Source: Beijerinckiaceae bacterium
GTDB lineage: Bacteria; Pseudomonadota; Alphaproteobacteria; Rhizobiales; Beijerinckiaceae
Assembly: GCA_019745195.1 (NCBI GenBank)
Contig: JAIETL010000070.1
Location: 1 to 43,293 of the forward strand
Length of the DNA stretch: 43,293 bases
Reading direction: 5' to 3'
Below, piece by piece: positions 16,398-23,942 of the stretch. Under the pieces are notes generated by a model, which worked only from the letters and a program-made list of their open reading frames with translations, was not told the DNA's origin and did no database searches. The position numbers and the translations under genes are program-made. How positions within the stretch are numbered: position 1 is the stretch's first letter; each line of letters opens with the position of its first letter.

Positions 16398-17720
16398 ATG
16401 ACGGCTTTGGGCAGGCGCGGCTGGGTTCCTGCCGCGAGCGAGGATTACGTGCTTGCGGTCGCTGGCGAGGTTTCGGGCCAGCCGCTCGACGCGGTCGAGG
16501 CCCGGATCGCTGCGCTGACGAGCGAAAACCGCATCATCCACGAGCGCGACTGTTTCAACCTCAACCCCGCCACCAACGTCATGAACCCGAAGGCCGAAGC
16601 CGCGCTCTCGGCGGGCCTCGGCGCGCGGCCCTCGCTGGGCTATCCCGGCGACAAATACGAGATGGGGCTGGAGGCGATCGAGCAGATCGAAATCATCGCG
16701 GCCGAACTCGCCGCCCAGGTTTTCGGCGCGAAATACGCCGAAATCCGCGTGCCGTCCGGCGCCATCGCCAATCTCTACGCCTTCATGGTCGCGGCTAAGG
16801 CCGGCGACTGCATCATCGCGCCGCCGGGCGCGATCGGCGGCCACGTCACCCATCACGGCGCGGGCGCGGCGGGGCTCTACGGCATCGTCACCCATCCCGC
16901 CCCCATCGATCCCGTGAACTACACCGTCGATCTGGAGCGCCTGCGCGCCGATGCCCTGCGGCTCAGGCCGAAGCTCATCAGCGTCGGCGGCAGCCTCAAC
17001 CTGTTTCCCCATCCGATCCGGGAGATCCGCGCCATTGCCGACGAGGTCGGCGCGCTGGTGCTGTTCGACGCCGCCCATATGTCGGGCATGATCGCCGGCC
17101 ATGCCTGGCAGCAGCCGCTGGAGGAGGGCGCGCATCTGATGACGATGAGCACCTACAAAAGCCTCGGCGGCCCGCCCTCGGGGCTGATCGTCACCAACGA
17201 CGCAGGAATCGCGGAAAAGCTCGACGCCATCGCCTATCCAGGCCTCACCGCCAATTTCGACGCGGCGAAATCGGCGTCGCTGGCGATCACCCTGCTCGAC
17301 TGGAAGGAGCACGGCCGCGCCTATGCGCGGATGATGGCGGCCACCGCGAAGGCGCTTGGCGAAGCGCTGGTCGCCCACCAGATTCCGGTCTTCGCCCGCG
17401 ACCGCGGCATCACTGCGTCGCACCAGTTCGCGATCGAGGCTCACCACTACGGCGGCGGGCAGGCGGCGGCGAAAAAGCTCCGCGCCGTGAACATCCTCTC
17501 CTGCGGCATCGGCCTGCCCTTGCCGGAGGTGGCCGGCGACGTGAACGGCCTGCGGCTCGGTACGCCCGAAATCGTCCGCTTCGGCATGACGCCGGCAGAC
17601 ATGCCGGAACTGGGGGGCTACATCGCCGAGGGATTGTCAGGCTCGCGGCCCACTGAGGCGGTAGCGCGGGACGTGACGGCGATGCGGGGACGGTTCCGGG
17701 CGCTGCACTTCATGCGGTGA
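16398..17720 (+). CDS. SHMT-like PLP enzyme (possible alpha-methylserine aldolase / hydroxymethyltransferase)
   Basis: 440 residues of the serine hydroxymethyltransferase fold: SENRIIHERD, GYPGDKYEMGLEAIE, VPSGAIANL, FDAAHMSG, and the Schiff-base Lys254 in MSTYKSLGGPPSG. Classical SHMT has a His before that lysine and a TTTTHKT context; here a Tyr replaces the His, and the folate-binding segments are diverged. It is therefore probably a paralogue, not housekeeping glyA. SHMT-like enzymes acting on alpha-methylserine are known from soil bacteria including a Bosea strain; that activity is an inference here. GAGGG lies about 8 bases before ATG 16398. A LysR gene diverges from it. Confidence 0.8.
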   Translation: MTALGRRGWVPAASEDYVLAVAGEVSGQPLDAVEARIAALTSENRIIHERDCFNLNPATNVMNPKAEAALSAGLGARPSLGYPGDKYEMGLEAIEQIEIIAAELAAQVFGAKYAEIRVPSGAIANLYAFMVAAKAGDCIIAPPGAIGGHVTHHGAGAAGLYGIVTHPAPIDPVNYTVDLERLRADALRLRPKLISVGGSLNLFPHPIREIRAIADEVGALVLFDAAHMSGMIAGHAWQQPLEEGAHLMTMSTYKSLGGPPSGLIVTNDAGIAEKLDAIAYPGLTANFDAAKSASLAITLLDWKEHGRAYARMMAATAKALGEALVAHQIPVFARDRGITASHQFAIEAHHYGGGQAAAKKLRAVNILSCGIGLPLPEVAGDVNGLRLGTPEIVRFGMTPADMPELGGYIAEGLSGSRPTEAVARDVTAMRGRFRALHFMR

Positions 17721-17801
17721 GGGTGCCCCAATCGGTCGTCGCGGGTTGCCCTCGCTGGCGCGCCATGGCATCCGTCGCGCCAACCGATGAGGACCGACAC
17801 C

Positions 17802-18014
17802 GTGGACAAGACAGAACTCGCCAAGCTCGAAGCCTATCTCCGCCGCACCTTCGCCAACCATGCGATCAGCGTGCGCGCCCGCATGAAGAAGACCGATTCG
17901 GCCGAGGTCTATCTCGCCGACGAGTTCATCGGCATCATCCATGTCGACGACGAGGACGGTGATCGCTCGTTCAATTTCACCATGGCGATCCTCGACGTCG
18001 ATCTCGAGGATTGA
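17802..18014 (+). CDS. DUF3126 family protein
   Basis: 70 residues, a small acidic cytosolic protein conserved in alphaproteobacteria: DKTELAKLEAYLRRTF, then MKKTDSAEVYLADEFIGII and the acidic DDEDGDRS, ending AILDVDLED. Function unknown. I chose the GTG at 17802 because AGGA at 17790-17793 is well spaced from it and the product then begins as in relatives; an ATG at 17787 would overlap that ribosome site. It stands alone between the SHMT-like gene and a dispersed repeat. Confidence 0.85.
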   Translation: MDKTELAKLEAYLRRTFANHAISVRARMKKTDSAEVYLADEFIGIIHVDDEDGDRSFNFTMAILDVDLED

Positions 18015-18049
18015 AGCCGTTTGGCCGAGTTCGGCTTATCGGTCTCCTT

Positions 18050-18173
18050 CGGAAATACTGCGTCGTCCCGGACAAGCGGCATAGCCGCGCCGATCCGGGA
18101 CCCATTCCGCAACGGTTCAGGCATGGATCCCGGGTCTGCGCTGTGCTTGCCCGGGATGACGGCGGTGTTTCGG
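18050..18173. repeat. Dispersed intergenic palindromic element, copy B
   Basis: Same family as 786-915: left arm CGGAAATAC-N3-GTCGTCCCGG, right arm CCGGGATGAC-N4-GTGTTTCGG, and internal GGATCCCGGG. It fills the gap between the convergent DUF3126 gene and the minus-strand gene at 18191, where its strong stem could also end transcription. Confidence 0.8.
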
Positions 18174-18190
18174 TATGGCGGCCGGATAGC

Positions 18191-18913
18191 TCAGCGCAGC
18201 ATGCCGTCGATGGTGCGGCGGACGCCGCCGAGCATCAGCTCCCAGTCGGCGATGATCGTGCGCGGGAAGCGGATGTTCACATCGACGCCGCGATGGCGGA
18301 AGGTGACGCGGCAGAGTTCGTCGAGCGCTGCGCCCGCGCCCGTATCGAGCGGACAGCGCGCCGCGAAACCCCGGCCGTCGGGCACCGAGACGTAGAGCTC
18401 GTCGCCCTCATAGGGCGAGCCCTTGCGGAAGCCGCGCACCACGAGACCGCCGGGGTTCGACCAGACGGTCGGGGTCAGGAAGCGGGCATAGACCGAGAGT
18501 TGCGTCGCCGGCTCGTTGACCTTGTCGGGCGGGCCGAGCGTCACGAGCAGCCGGTTGCGTCCATGCAGCGGCGCGGGGCCCAGGCTTGGCCAGTCGAGCC
18601 GCAGGCGCACCATGCCGACGAGGCGGCCGGCGTCGTCGGTCTCGGGGCCGATCAGGTTCTGCGGCACGCTGAGCGCGACATCGCCGATGCGGGCCGGCTG
18701 TATCTGGACCGTCGCATCGGCATCGGGGAGGCTGGCATGGAGGGCGGCCCCGAAGGCCAGGGCTCCGAGCAGCATGATGCCCAGCGCGGCCTTGGCGAGC
18801 GCGCCGTCGGCGCGCGGCAGGGCCGGCGGCGGCCGCTTGAGCTTCGAGCGGATCAGCGTGGCGAGATCGGAGCCCGGAGGGGCGTGGCGGTCTGACGAGA
18901 GGGACGCGGTCAC
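18191..18913 (-). CDS. Uncharacterised membrane-anchored protein
   Basis: 240 residues. A basic, Pro-rich cytosolic N-terminus (1-38) is followed by a single membrane segment (about 40-60); residues 61-240 would be periplasmic. No named domain is recognised. Visible blocks are QPARIGDVALSVPQNLIGPE, a WSNPGGLVVRGFRKGSPYEGDELY segment split by Gly/Pro turns, and two Cys (about 191 and 203). It resembles secreted beta-rich envelope proteins in composition. A CtrA-like box lies 50 bases upstream, hinting at cell-cycle control. Downstream is dispersed repeat copy B. Confidence 0.65.
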   Translation of the reverse strand: MTASLSSDRHAPPGSDLATLIRSKLKRPPPALPRADGALAKAALGIMLLGALAFGAALHASLPDADATVQIQPARIGDVALSVPQNLIGPETDDAGRLVGMVRLRLDWPSLGPAPLHGRNRLLVTLGPPDKVNEPATQLSVYARFLTPTVWSNPGGLVVRGFRKGSPYEGDELYVSVPDGRGFAARCPLDTGAGAALDELCRVTFRHRGVDVNIRFPRTIIADWELMLGGVRRTIDGMLR

Positions 18914-18962
18914 GATGTTGACGCCTTGCGAACGGGATGCCCGCAGTGAAGCATTCCCGGCC

Positions 18963-18977
18963 TTAACGTCCCGTAAA
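18963..18977 (-). promoter_or_regulatory. CtrA-like box, one mismatch
   Basis: Read on the minus strand it is TTTA-N7-TTAA, one base from the CtrA consensus TTAA-N7-TTAA. It lies about 50 bases upstream of the minus-strand gene starting at 18913, a normal place for a CtrA site. Confidence 0.35.
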
Positions 18978-19000
18978 CCATAAGCGCCGCCGGCGCGTCG

Positions 19001-19924
19001 TCAGGCGGAGGCCGGCCTGCTCGTCGCGGCCAGCGTCTCGAAAATGAGGCGCAGCTTTTCGATCGGCTCGCCAAGGAAGGACTGCACGCCGACCGCGACC
19101 TGGCCCTGGCCGAGCTGGTCCTGCAGGCTGTGCAGGCCGTGGGTCGCGATATCGGCCTGCGACCAGAAGCTCCGGGCGAGGCCCCAGTCGACCATGGCGT
19201 GGCCCGATTGCTCCGGCGTCAGCACCGCGTCGATGAAGCGGCCGTAGATGATGTACTCCGAAAAGCGGCGATGGCGCGCGACCGCACTGACCCAGTCGCG
19301 GCCGGTCACGGCCTCGATATGGGCGGTCAGCGCGAGCGCGTTGGCCGAGCGCCAGCTCGCGAGGTGAGTCACGTAGTCGGGCGCGGGCAGCTCCGGCATC
19401 GGCCGGTCGATCATCGCCACAGTGGTGCGGTGCCATTGGACATGTTCGGCCATGCCGGCGTCGATCGCGCCCGGAGCACGGAACAGGCGCGTACCTTGCG
19501 GGCCGCAGAGCAGGCCCATGGCGAAGGGCTTGAGGAAGATGACGTCGGAATCGGCGAAGAGCAGCACGTCCTCGGGCACATGCCGGGGCAGGGCCATCTT
19601 GCGCAATTGCTGGGCATGCCAGCCGCGCAAGGGCGGGACGCCGCGCGCCAGCGCGCCGGGACTCGTCCAGATGCGACGGCGGCCGAGGCTGAGCGGGTCG
19701 CTCCAGCTCGACAGCCAGCGCGGCAGCAGCTCGGATTCGACGATGATGCGCCGGCGCGGGCCTTCGAGATGACGGAACAGTTCGGCGTCGCGGTCCTCGA
19801 TCAGCAGATAGTGCATCGCATGGCCGGTCACGAACCGGTCGATGCTGGCGCAGAGCAGCACGCAGCGCTGCAGATCGCCTGCATAGCTTGGCGTCGCGAT
19901 TGCGAATGTGTCCGGTTTGTTCAT
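19001..19924 (-). CDS. DUF6492 family protein, glycosyltransferase-like
   Basis: 307 residues, soluble. The start FAIATPSYAGDLQRC and the metal-site-like DSD motif (Asp125-Ser-Asp127 within LFADSDVIFLKP) give it the GT-A glycosyltransferase look, and this combination fits DUF6492. GWHAQQLRKMALP around residue 101 is another conserved block. A sugar-transfer role in surface polysaccharide is inferred; no polysaccharide operon is adjacent. It faces the plus-strand membrane-protein gene across about 200 bases that hold a perfect CtrA box. Confidence 0.75.
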   Translation of the reverse strand: MNKPDTFAIATPSYAGDLQRCVLLCASIDRFVTGHAMHYLLIEDRDAELFRHLEGPRRRIIVESELLPRWLSSWSDPLSLGRRRIWTSPGALARGVPPLRGWHAQQLRKMALPRHVPEDVLLFADSDVIFLKPFAMGLLCGPQGTRLFRAPGAIDAGMAEHVQWHRTTVAMIDRPMPELPAPDYVTHLASWRSANALALTAHIEAVTGRDWVSAVARHRRFSEYIIYGRFIDAVLTPEQSGHAMVDWGLARSFWSQADIATHGLHSLQDQLGQGQVAVGVQSFLGEPIEKLRLIFETLAATSRPASA

Positions 19925-20042
19925 TGGGCGACCTAGGCATGCGGCCGCTGGAAGCGTCCATCTTTACCGAAGGGTAAGGTTAATCGCGTGGTTACTTTCG
20001 CGCCCAAGGAACAGGCCCGCCCGCAGGTCGGAAGCACGCGGG

Positions 20043-20057
20043 TTAACCATCGCTTAA
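20043..20057 (+). promoter_or_regulatory. CtrA-binding box, full consensus
   Basis: TTAACCATCGCTTAA fits TTAA-N7-TTAA perfectly and includes the extended TTAACCAT half-site. It lies between the divergent genes at 19924 (minus) and 20123 (plus), 66 bases before the latter's start. Confidence 0.65.
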
Positions 20058-20122
20058 GACTTGTCTTCACCATTCGTAAACCATGCGGCACTGTGGCGAC
20101 GGTCCAGTTCCGGAGTGCCGTC

Positions 20123-20455
20123 GTGGTGTCGCTCGAACCTTCCGCCATCGCGGCGCTGCAGTCGCTGTTCATCGGCTTTGCCTTCGCCGGCCTGCTCGCC
20201 AGCGCCTTCGAGTTGTTCACCGCCCGCCGTGCCGATTTCAGACTGCTGCAATCGGGCGGCCTCGCCGCGGTGGCGAGTGTTCCGGTCGTGGTCTTCAGCG
20301 CGCCGTTCCTGATCCTGCGCAACACGGTGCGCGGCCGGCGCATCGAGGGCAGGCCGTTCGTCTTCGTCATGCTGGCCAGCATGATCGCGGCGCTGTGGAG
20401 CATGGCGTGCGGACGCGTCGTGCTCGATCTGCTCCAGTTCCTCGCCGGCGCTTGA
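20123..20455 (+). CDS. Small membrane protein, DUF6949-like
   Basis: 110 residues with three hydrophobic segments (about 12-30, 45-68 and 82-105). The APFLILRNTVRGRRIEGRPFVFVMLAS block is conserved, from memory, in the alphaproteobacterial DUF6949 family. No function is known. No ATG fits; I used the GTG at 20123, with GGAG at 20112-20115 as ribosome site; GTG at 20126 or 20093 are alternatives. The perfect CtrA box upstream suggests its expression follows the cell cycle. Confidence 0.65.
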   Translation: MVSLEPSAIAALQSLFIGFAFAGLLASAFELFTARRADFRLLQSGGLAAVASVPVVVFSAPFLILRNTVRGRRIEGRPFVFVMLASMIAALWSMACGRVVLDLLQFLAGA

Positions 20456-20513
20456 CGCGAAGCCTTTCGTCTCTGCAATCCTGCTGCGACCGATCAGCGA
20501 AGGATTGCCTGCC

Positions 20514-21050
20514 ATGCCGCTTTATTCCCTTGATGGCGTCAGCCCGGAAACGCCGGGCGACGGAGCGTGGTGGCTTGCGCCCGACGCGCATCTGATCGGC
20601 AAGGTCAGGATCGCGCCCGACGTCGGGGTCTGGTTCGGCGCGGTCATGCGCGGCGACAATGAGTGGATCGAGATCGGGCAGGGCAGCAATGTCCAGGAGG
20701 GCTGCGTGCTCCACACCGATATGGGCTTTCCGCTCAGGGTGGGAGCGGGCTGCACCATCGGCCATCGCGCCATCCTGCATGGCTGCATCATCGGCGACAA
20801 TTCTCTGATCGGCATGGGCGCGACCGTGCTCAACGGGGCGCGCATCGGCAGGAACAGCCTGGTCGGCGCCAATGCGCTCGTCACCGAGGGCAAGGAGTTC
20901 CCCGACAATTCGCTGATCGTCGGCGCGCCGGCCAAGGCCATCCGCACGCTCGACGAGGCGGCGACCGCGGGCATCACCGGCTCGGCAAATAACTATGTCC
21001 TGCGCTGGAAGCAGTTCGCCGCCGGCATGAGGCGGCTGGACCGAGCCTGA
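20514..21050 (+). CDS. Gamma-class carbonic anhydrase family protein
   Basis: 178 residues forming a left-handed beta-helix of hexapeptide repeats. The three metal histidines are visible at His67, His84 and His89 (VLHTD, TIGHRAILHG). Start ATG 20514 has AAGGA at a 9-base spacing. Family members hydrate CO2 or serve as structural subunits; bacterial YrdA-like members often show little activity. The gene is 58 bases downstream of the DUF6949-like gene. A GC-rich hairpin follows the stop. Confidence 0.9.
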   Translation: MPLYSLDGVSPETPGDGAWWLAPDAHLIGKVRIAPDVGVWFGAVMRGDNEWIEIGQGSNVQEGCVLHTDMGFPLRVGAGCTIGHRAILHGCIIGDNSLIGMGATVLNGARIGRNSLVGANALVTEGKEFPDNSLIVGAPAKAIRTLDEAATAGITGSANNYVLRWKQFAAGMRRLDRA

Positions 21051-21058
21051 AAAAGGAC

Positions 21059-21091
21059 GGGCCGGTCTCCCCGGGGAAGGGAAACCGGCCC
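21059..21091 (+). terminator. GC-rich hairpin after the carbonic anhydrase gene
   Basis: GGGCCGGT (21059-21066) pairs with ACCGGCCC (21084-21091), an 8-bp stem starting 8 bases after the stop. No T-run follows, so it may pause or protect RNA instead of acting as a classical terminator. Confidence 0.4.
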
Positions 21092-21109
21092 TATGGCGAA
21101 ACCCGGCCT

Positions 21110-21129
21110 GGGGGACGGGTGGGGTGGGG
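21110..21129 (+). other. Potential G-quadruplex motif
   Basis: Four G-runs (5, 3, 4 and 4 G) separated by AC, T and T. The very short loops make it a canonical G-quadruplex candidate, on the same strand as the carbonic anhydrase transcript and 60 bases past its stop. Confidence 0.55.
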
Positions 21130-21199
21130 ACGTGACCGAGCCTCGCCTTTGGGTTGGAGTTTCGCGAGGCGCCTCAGCCTTGCGTCGTCTCCAAGGGGT

Positions 21200-21232
21200 C
21201 GCCGCAGCCGGTCACGTCCGGCGGCTGCGGCG
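21200..21232 (-). terminator. Strong hairpin downstream of the BTLCP gene
   Basis: CGCCGCAGCCG and CGGCTGCGGCG form a perfect 11-bp stem with an 11-base loop. It starts 15 bases after the minus-strand stop at 21247. There is no T-run on the minus side; termination-like role is inferred from position. Confidence 0.45.
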
Positions 21233-21246
21233 TTGTCTCGTTGATC

Positions 21247-21879
21247 TCAGCGCAGCGATGCGACGGTCGGCGTCTGCAGGCCGCCGAGCGAGGTCCAGCC
21301 GGTGCGCATCTGCGATTCGCGCTTGACGTAGACGTATCCGGTCTGGCCCCAGGGCAGGATCGCGTTGCGCTTGTTGTCGAGGATGTAGTCGCCGCGATCG
21401 GTGCGGATCATCAGCACGGCATGGCCGGCGTTCTCCTCGTCGATCACGACCGTCATCAGCAAGGCGCGGCGCGGGATGCCGGCCTCGGCCAGGCGCTTGC
21501 GCTTGAGCAGCGCATAGTCTTCGCAATCGCCCTTGCCGTCGGTCGGCATATCCCAGCGATCGACTACGCCCCAATGATCCTGATCGGTGATGGCTTCGAT
21601 CTCGCGGTTGGTCTTGCTGTTGATCGCGACGATCGTCTTCCAGAGCTTCGGCGTCATCTCGACGCGCTCGTCCTCGCCGGTGTCGATGCGGCACTCGGCC
21701 GGGCTGCGCCGGCACAGGTCGCTCCAGGCATAAGGCGCCCTTGCATCGCCCGATGCCGCGATCGGCAGGCTGGCGACCGGCAGGCCGGCGCTGGACTGGG
21801 CCTGGACGGCGGAGCCGGCGGCGGCAGTGATGAGCACGGCGAGCGCCGGGCCGAAGAAACCACGGTGAATGAACTGCAT
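21247..21879 (-). CDS. Transglutaminase-like cysteine peptidase (BTLCP, DUF920)
   Basis: 210 residues with a signal peptide (about 1-27, cleaved near VQAQ). The catalytic triad Cys119-His153-Asp168 is visible in GKGDCEDYALLK, AGHAVLMI and DYILDN. Bacterial transglutaminase-like cysteine peptidases act in the periplasm; the best studied, LapG, is controlled by c-di-GMP and cleaves a surface adhesin. No LapD partner lies in this window, though a PilZ gene is nearby. The 235-base upstream gap (21880-22114) is AT-rich and would carry the promoter; I see no other gene in it. Confidence 0.9.
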   Translation of the reverse strand: MQFIHRGFFGPALAVLITAAAGSAVQAQSSAGLPVASLPIAASGDARAPYAWSDLCRRSPAECRIDTGEDERVEMTPKLWKTIVAINSKTNREIEAITDQDHWGVVDRWDMPTDGKGDCEDYALLKRKRLAEAGIPRRALLMTVVIDEENAGHAVLMIRTDRGDYILDNKRNAILPWGQTGYVYVKRESQMRTGWTSLGGLQTPTVASLR

Positions 21880-22114
21880 GACGTCCCCTTTCTTGTCCCT
21901 GGGGCCGACATTGCGTGGGGCGCGTGGATTTGATTTGAAATGAAAGCGAGCAATTTTATGTATTCGGCTCGTCCAGGCCGACAGTATATAACAGTATAAA
22001 CCGTCGCCGAATGCGAAGGTAACAAATTTCAGCGCTGCATTTTGATTGCGTTAACCAACGCCGGACGCTGTGATGGTGATGATCCTTTAACGCTGTCGTT
22101 CGGCCCGGGCCGGA

Positions 22115-22381
22115 TCAGCGGGGCGTCGCGCGGGGGGCTGGCGCGTCAGCGAGCCAGGCGACGGCGTGGTGCGCTGCAAGCCGGGCGTCGTTGCGGGTCG
22201 GGAAGCTCAGCCCGGAATAGAACTGAACCGGCGTCCAGGCGCCGGCGTCCTCGACATCGCGCCGGAACTCCTCGAAGCCGCAGGAGCCGTCCGGTCGCTC
22301 GAACAGGTCGACGCAGCGGTCGTGCTGCGCGTTCTCGATGCTGTCGAAGACGAGCCAGGAACGATCGATGCGTCGGGACAT
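22115..22381 (-). CDS. Conserved hypothetical small protein
   Basis: 88 residues, soluble. The FDSIENAQHDRCVDLFERPDG segment and EEFRRDVEDAGAW appear, from memory, in small unannotated proteins of related bacteria; no domain name is known to me. No membrane segment or signal. It lies between the PilZ and BTLCP genes on the same strand. The ribosome site before the ATG at 22381 is weak (GAG about 10 bases away). Confidence 0.6.
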   Translation of the reverse strand: MSRRIDRSWLVFDSIENAQHDRCVDLFERPDGSCGFEEFRRDVEDAGAWTPVQFYSGLSFPTRNDARLAAHHAVAWLADAPAPRATPR

Positions 22382-22478
22382 GGCTCAGCTCATGCGTGGC
22401 GCGCAGCAGCAGGCGTCCGGCGGGGCAGGGCTGTCAATCGGGAGAGGCGCGGCAAGGCGGGGAGACGGCTGCCGGCGC

Positions 22479-23093
22479 TCAGAGTTCCAGGTTCTCGTCG
22501 AGCAGGTCGGCCGAGAGCGGGAAGCGGAACTCGACGGCATAGCCGCCGTCGAAGCGCCTGACGAGCTTGCCCGGTGTCGAGCCGATCCTGACCGGCGTTC
22601 CGAGCGGCAGGTCGAGATCGCTGGAGAAGGCGGCGCCCGACAGCGAGATGTCGATGATGCGCACGACATGCTCGGCGCCGTCATCCATTGTCAGGACGCA
22701 GCGCGGATTGCGCGGCACGATCCGCTCGTGGCGGCGGTCTTCCGGGAGGCCGAGTTCGTCGCGGTTGGCGAGCCAGGTCAATTGGGCGGTGAATTTCTCG
22801 CGCTTGCGGCTGGTCGCGGTGATCGTCATCGCGAAGCCTTCCATCGTGGTGCGCACGGCGACGCCCTCGATGCGGCCGAGATGTTCGAGATAGACGATGA
22901 CGCGGTCGCCGGGCGCAGCCTTGGCGGGGGCCGCCAGATGCACGCCGCCGGGCGAGATGTCGATGCTCTGGCAGGGATATTCCATGCGGTTGGGCAGCAT
23001 GTAGCGGCCCAGCAGCACCACTTTCATACGGTGATGCCGCCTGCGCTCGGCAGGGCGGGGGGCCGTACGGGGCGTTTGCAGCGCGCTCAGCAT
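22479..23093 (-). CDS. Tandem PilZ-domain protein (c-di-GMP receptor)
   Basis: 204 residues with two PilZ domains. The first has Arg18-xxx-Arg22 and DISPGG (45-50); the second has Arg120-xxx-Arg124 and DISLSG (148-153). Both therefore keep the RxxxR and D/NxSxxG residues that bind c-di-GMP. It is cytosolic and has no output domain, so it likely works by binding a partner. A CtrA-like box lies about 50 bases upstream. The next gene upstream is a PAS protein on the same strand, 64 bases away. Confidence 0.9.
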   Translation of the reverse strand: MLSALQTPRTAPRPAERRRHHRMKVVLLGRYMLPNRMEYPCQSIDISPGGVHLAAPAKAAPGDRVIVYLEHLGRIEGVAVRTTMEGFAMTITATSRKREKFTAQLTWLANRDELGLPEDRRHERIVPRNPRCVLTMDDGAEHVVRIIDISLSGAAFSSDLDLPLGTPVRIGSTPGKLVRRFDGGYAVEFRFPLSADLLDENLEL

Positions 23094-23138
23094 CGAATGA
23101 TCAGCCTGTGTTCGGTGGCGATCCTAGCGACGCGCTGG

Positions 23139-23153
23139 TTAACGGTCGGTTAG
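23139..23153 (-). promoter_or_regulatory. CtrA-like box before the PilZ gene, one mismatch
   Basis: TTAA-N7-TTAG on the plus strand (CTAA-N7-TTAA on the minus strand), one base from consensus, about 50 bases upstream of the PilZ start and in the 64-base gap behind the PAS gene. Confidence 0.4.
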
Positions 23154-23157
23154 AAAC

Positions 23158-23730
23158 TCAGACGCGTCCGCCCGGAAGCACCATGAATTTCGGCGGCGCC
23201 ATTCGCTGCCTTGGCTCGGGCGCAAGCTGAGCCGGCGTGTTGGGCCAGAGCATGCGCAGCGAGATCATCCGCATCGAATCGAGCGTGTCGAGGCCGAGCC
23301 AGTCGGGCGTGAGCGCTGGCGACAACGCGCCGAGCACGCGGGCATGGGTGCGGCCGCGGTAACGCAGGGGCAGCAGCAGCAATTCGAGATAGACCGGCGC
23401 TCCTGTCCGCGTCTCGCCGGAGAGGCCGGCGACCGCCCCGGCCGTCTCGTCCATGACCGTCTGCACGAGGCGGCGCATGTCCCCTTGCGCTTCGACATCG
23501 GGCCAGAGCGCGGTAAAGGCGCGGCCCCTGAGTTCGCTGCCGATCAGTGCGCAAAGCCTCGTGCCGGCAAGGCGGAAGACCGGGCCGATCGGCTCGTTCT
23601 CGAGCATGAAGGTGTCAGCCAGCGCGTGGCGCAGCGCGCCCGGCTCGATCTCGCCGCGTTCGGGAGCGGCGCGCTCGCCGCGCAGCGCGTTCCAGTACTC
23701 GAAAACCATGCGGGTGCTGGGGTTTTTCAT
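23158..23730 (-). CDS. PAS-domain protein (PAS_5 type)
   Basis: 190 residues, soluble. The MVFEYWNALRGERAAPERGEI start, then FMLENEPIGPVFRLAGTRLC and LELLLLPLRYRGR, fit the PAS_5 type of alphaproteobacterial sensors with no output domain. It lacks kinase, GGDEF or EAL parts. It probably senses a ligand and signals by contact. The PilZ gene follows on the same strand. ATG 23730 was chosen; an upstream in-frame ATG at 23847 adds residues unlike the family. Its promoter would lie in 23731-23910. Confidence 0.75.
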   Translation of the reverse strand: MKNPSTRMVFEYWNALRGERAAPERGEIEPGALRHALADTFMLENEPIGPVFRLAGTRLCALIGSELRGRAFTALWPDVEAQGDMRRLVQTVMDETAGAVAGLSGETRTGAPVYLELLLLPLRYRGRTHARVLGALSPALTPDWLGLDTLDSMRMISLRMLWPNTPAQLAPEPRQRMAPPKFMVLPGGRV

Positions 23731-23916
23731 TCCGCGTCCAATGCTGGGTTGGTCCTTCTCCGGCACGCATTGCGTCCTGAAACGGGGCATATGCGTTCGG
23801 ATGAGACACGGTCGGGTCCACTTGGACAGGTTCGACGCACTCGCCATGCCGTCTTGCCATGAGGCCTGGGCAGGCGGGCGTCGAAGGGCGGGTTAGGGTT
23901 AACAAAACCTTGCGAT

Positions 23917-23925
23917 TGTGGATAA
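23917..23925 (-). promoter_or_regulatory. Perfect DnaA box
   Basis: TTATCCACA on the minus strand (TGTGGATAA on the plus strand), identical to the DnaA consensus. It lies between the putative -35 (23910) and -10 (23931) hexamers of the candidate small RNA. Only one box is seen, so this is not an origin. Confidence 0.5.
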
Positions 23926-23942
23926 CCCCTTAAAATGTCATT

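Noticed and set aside
23890..23940. A replication origin
   Set aside because: There is only a single DnaA box and no cluster, no dnaA/dnaN/parA neighbours.
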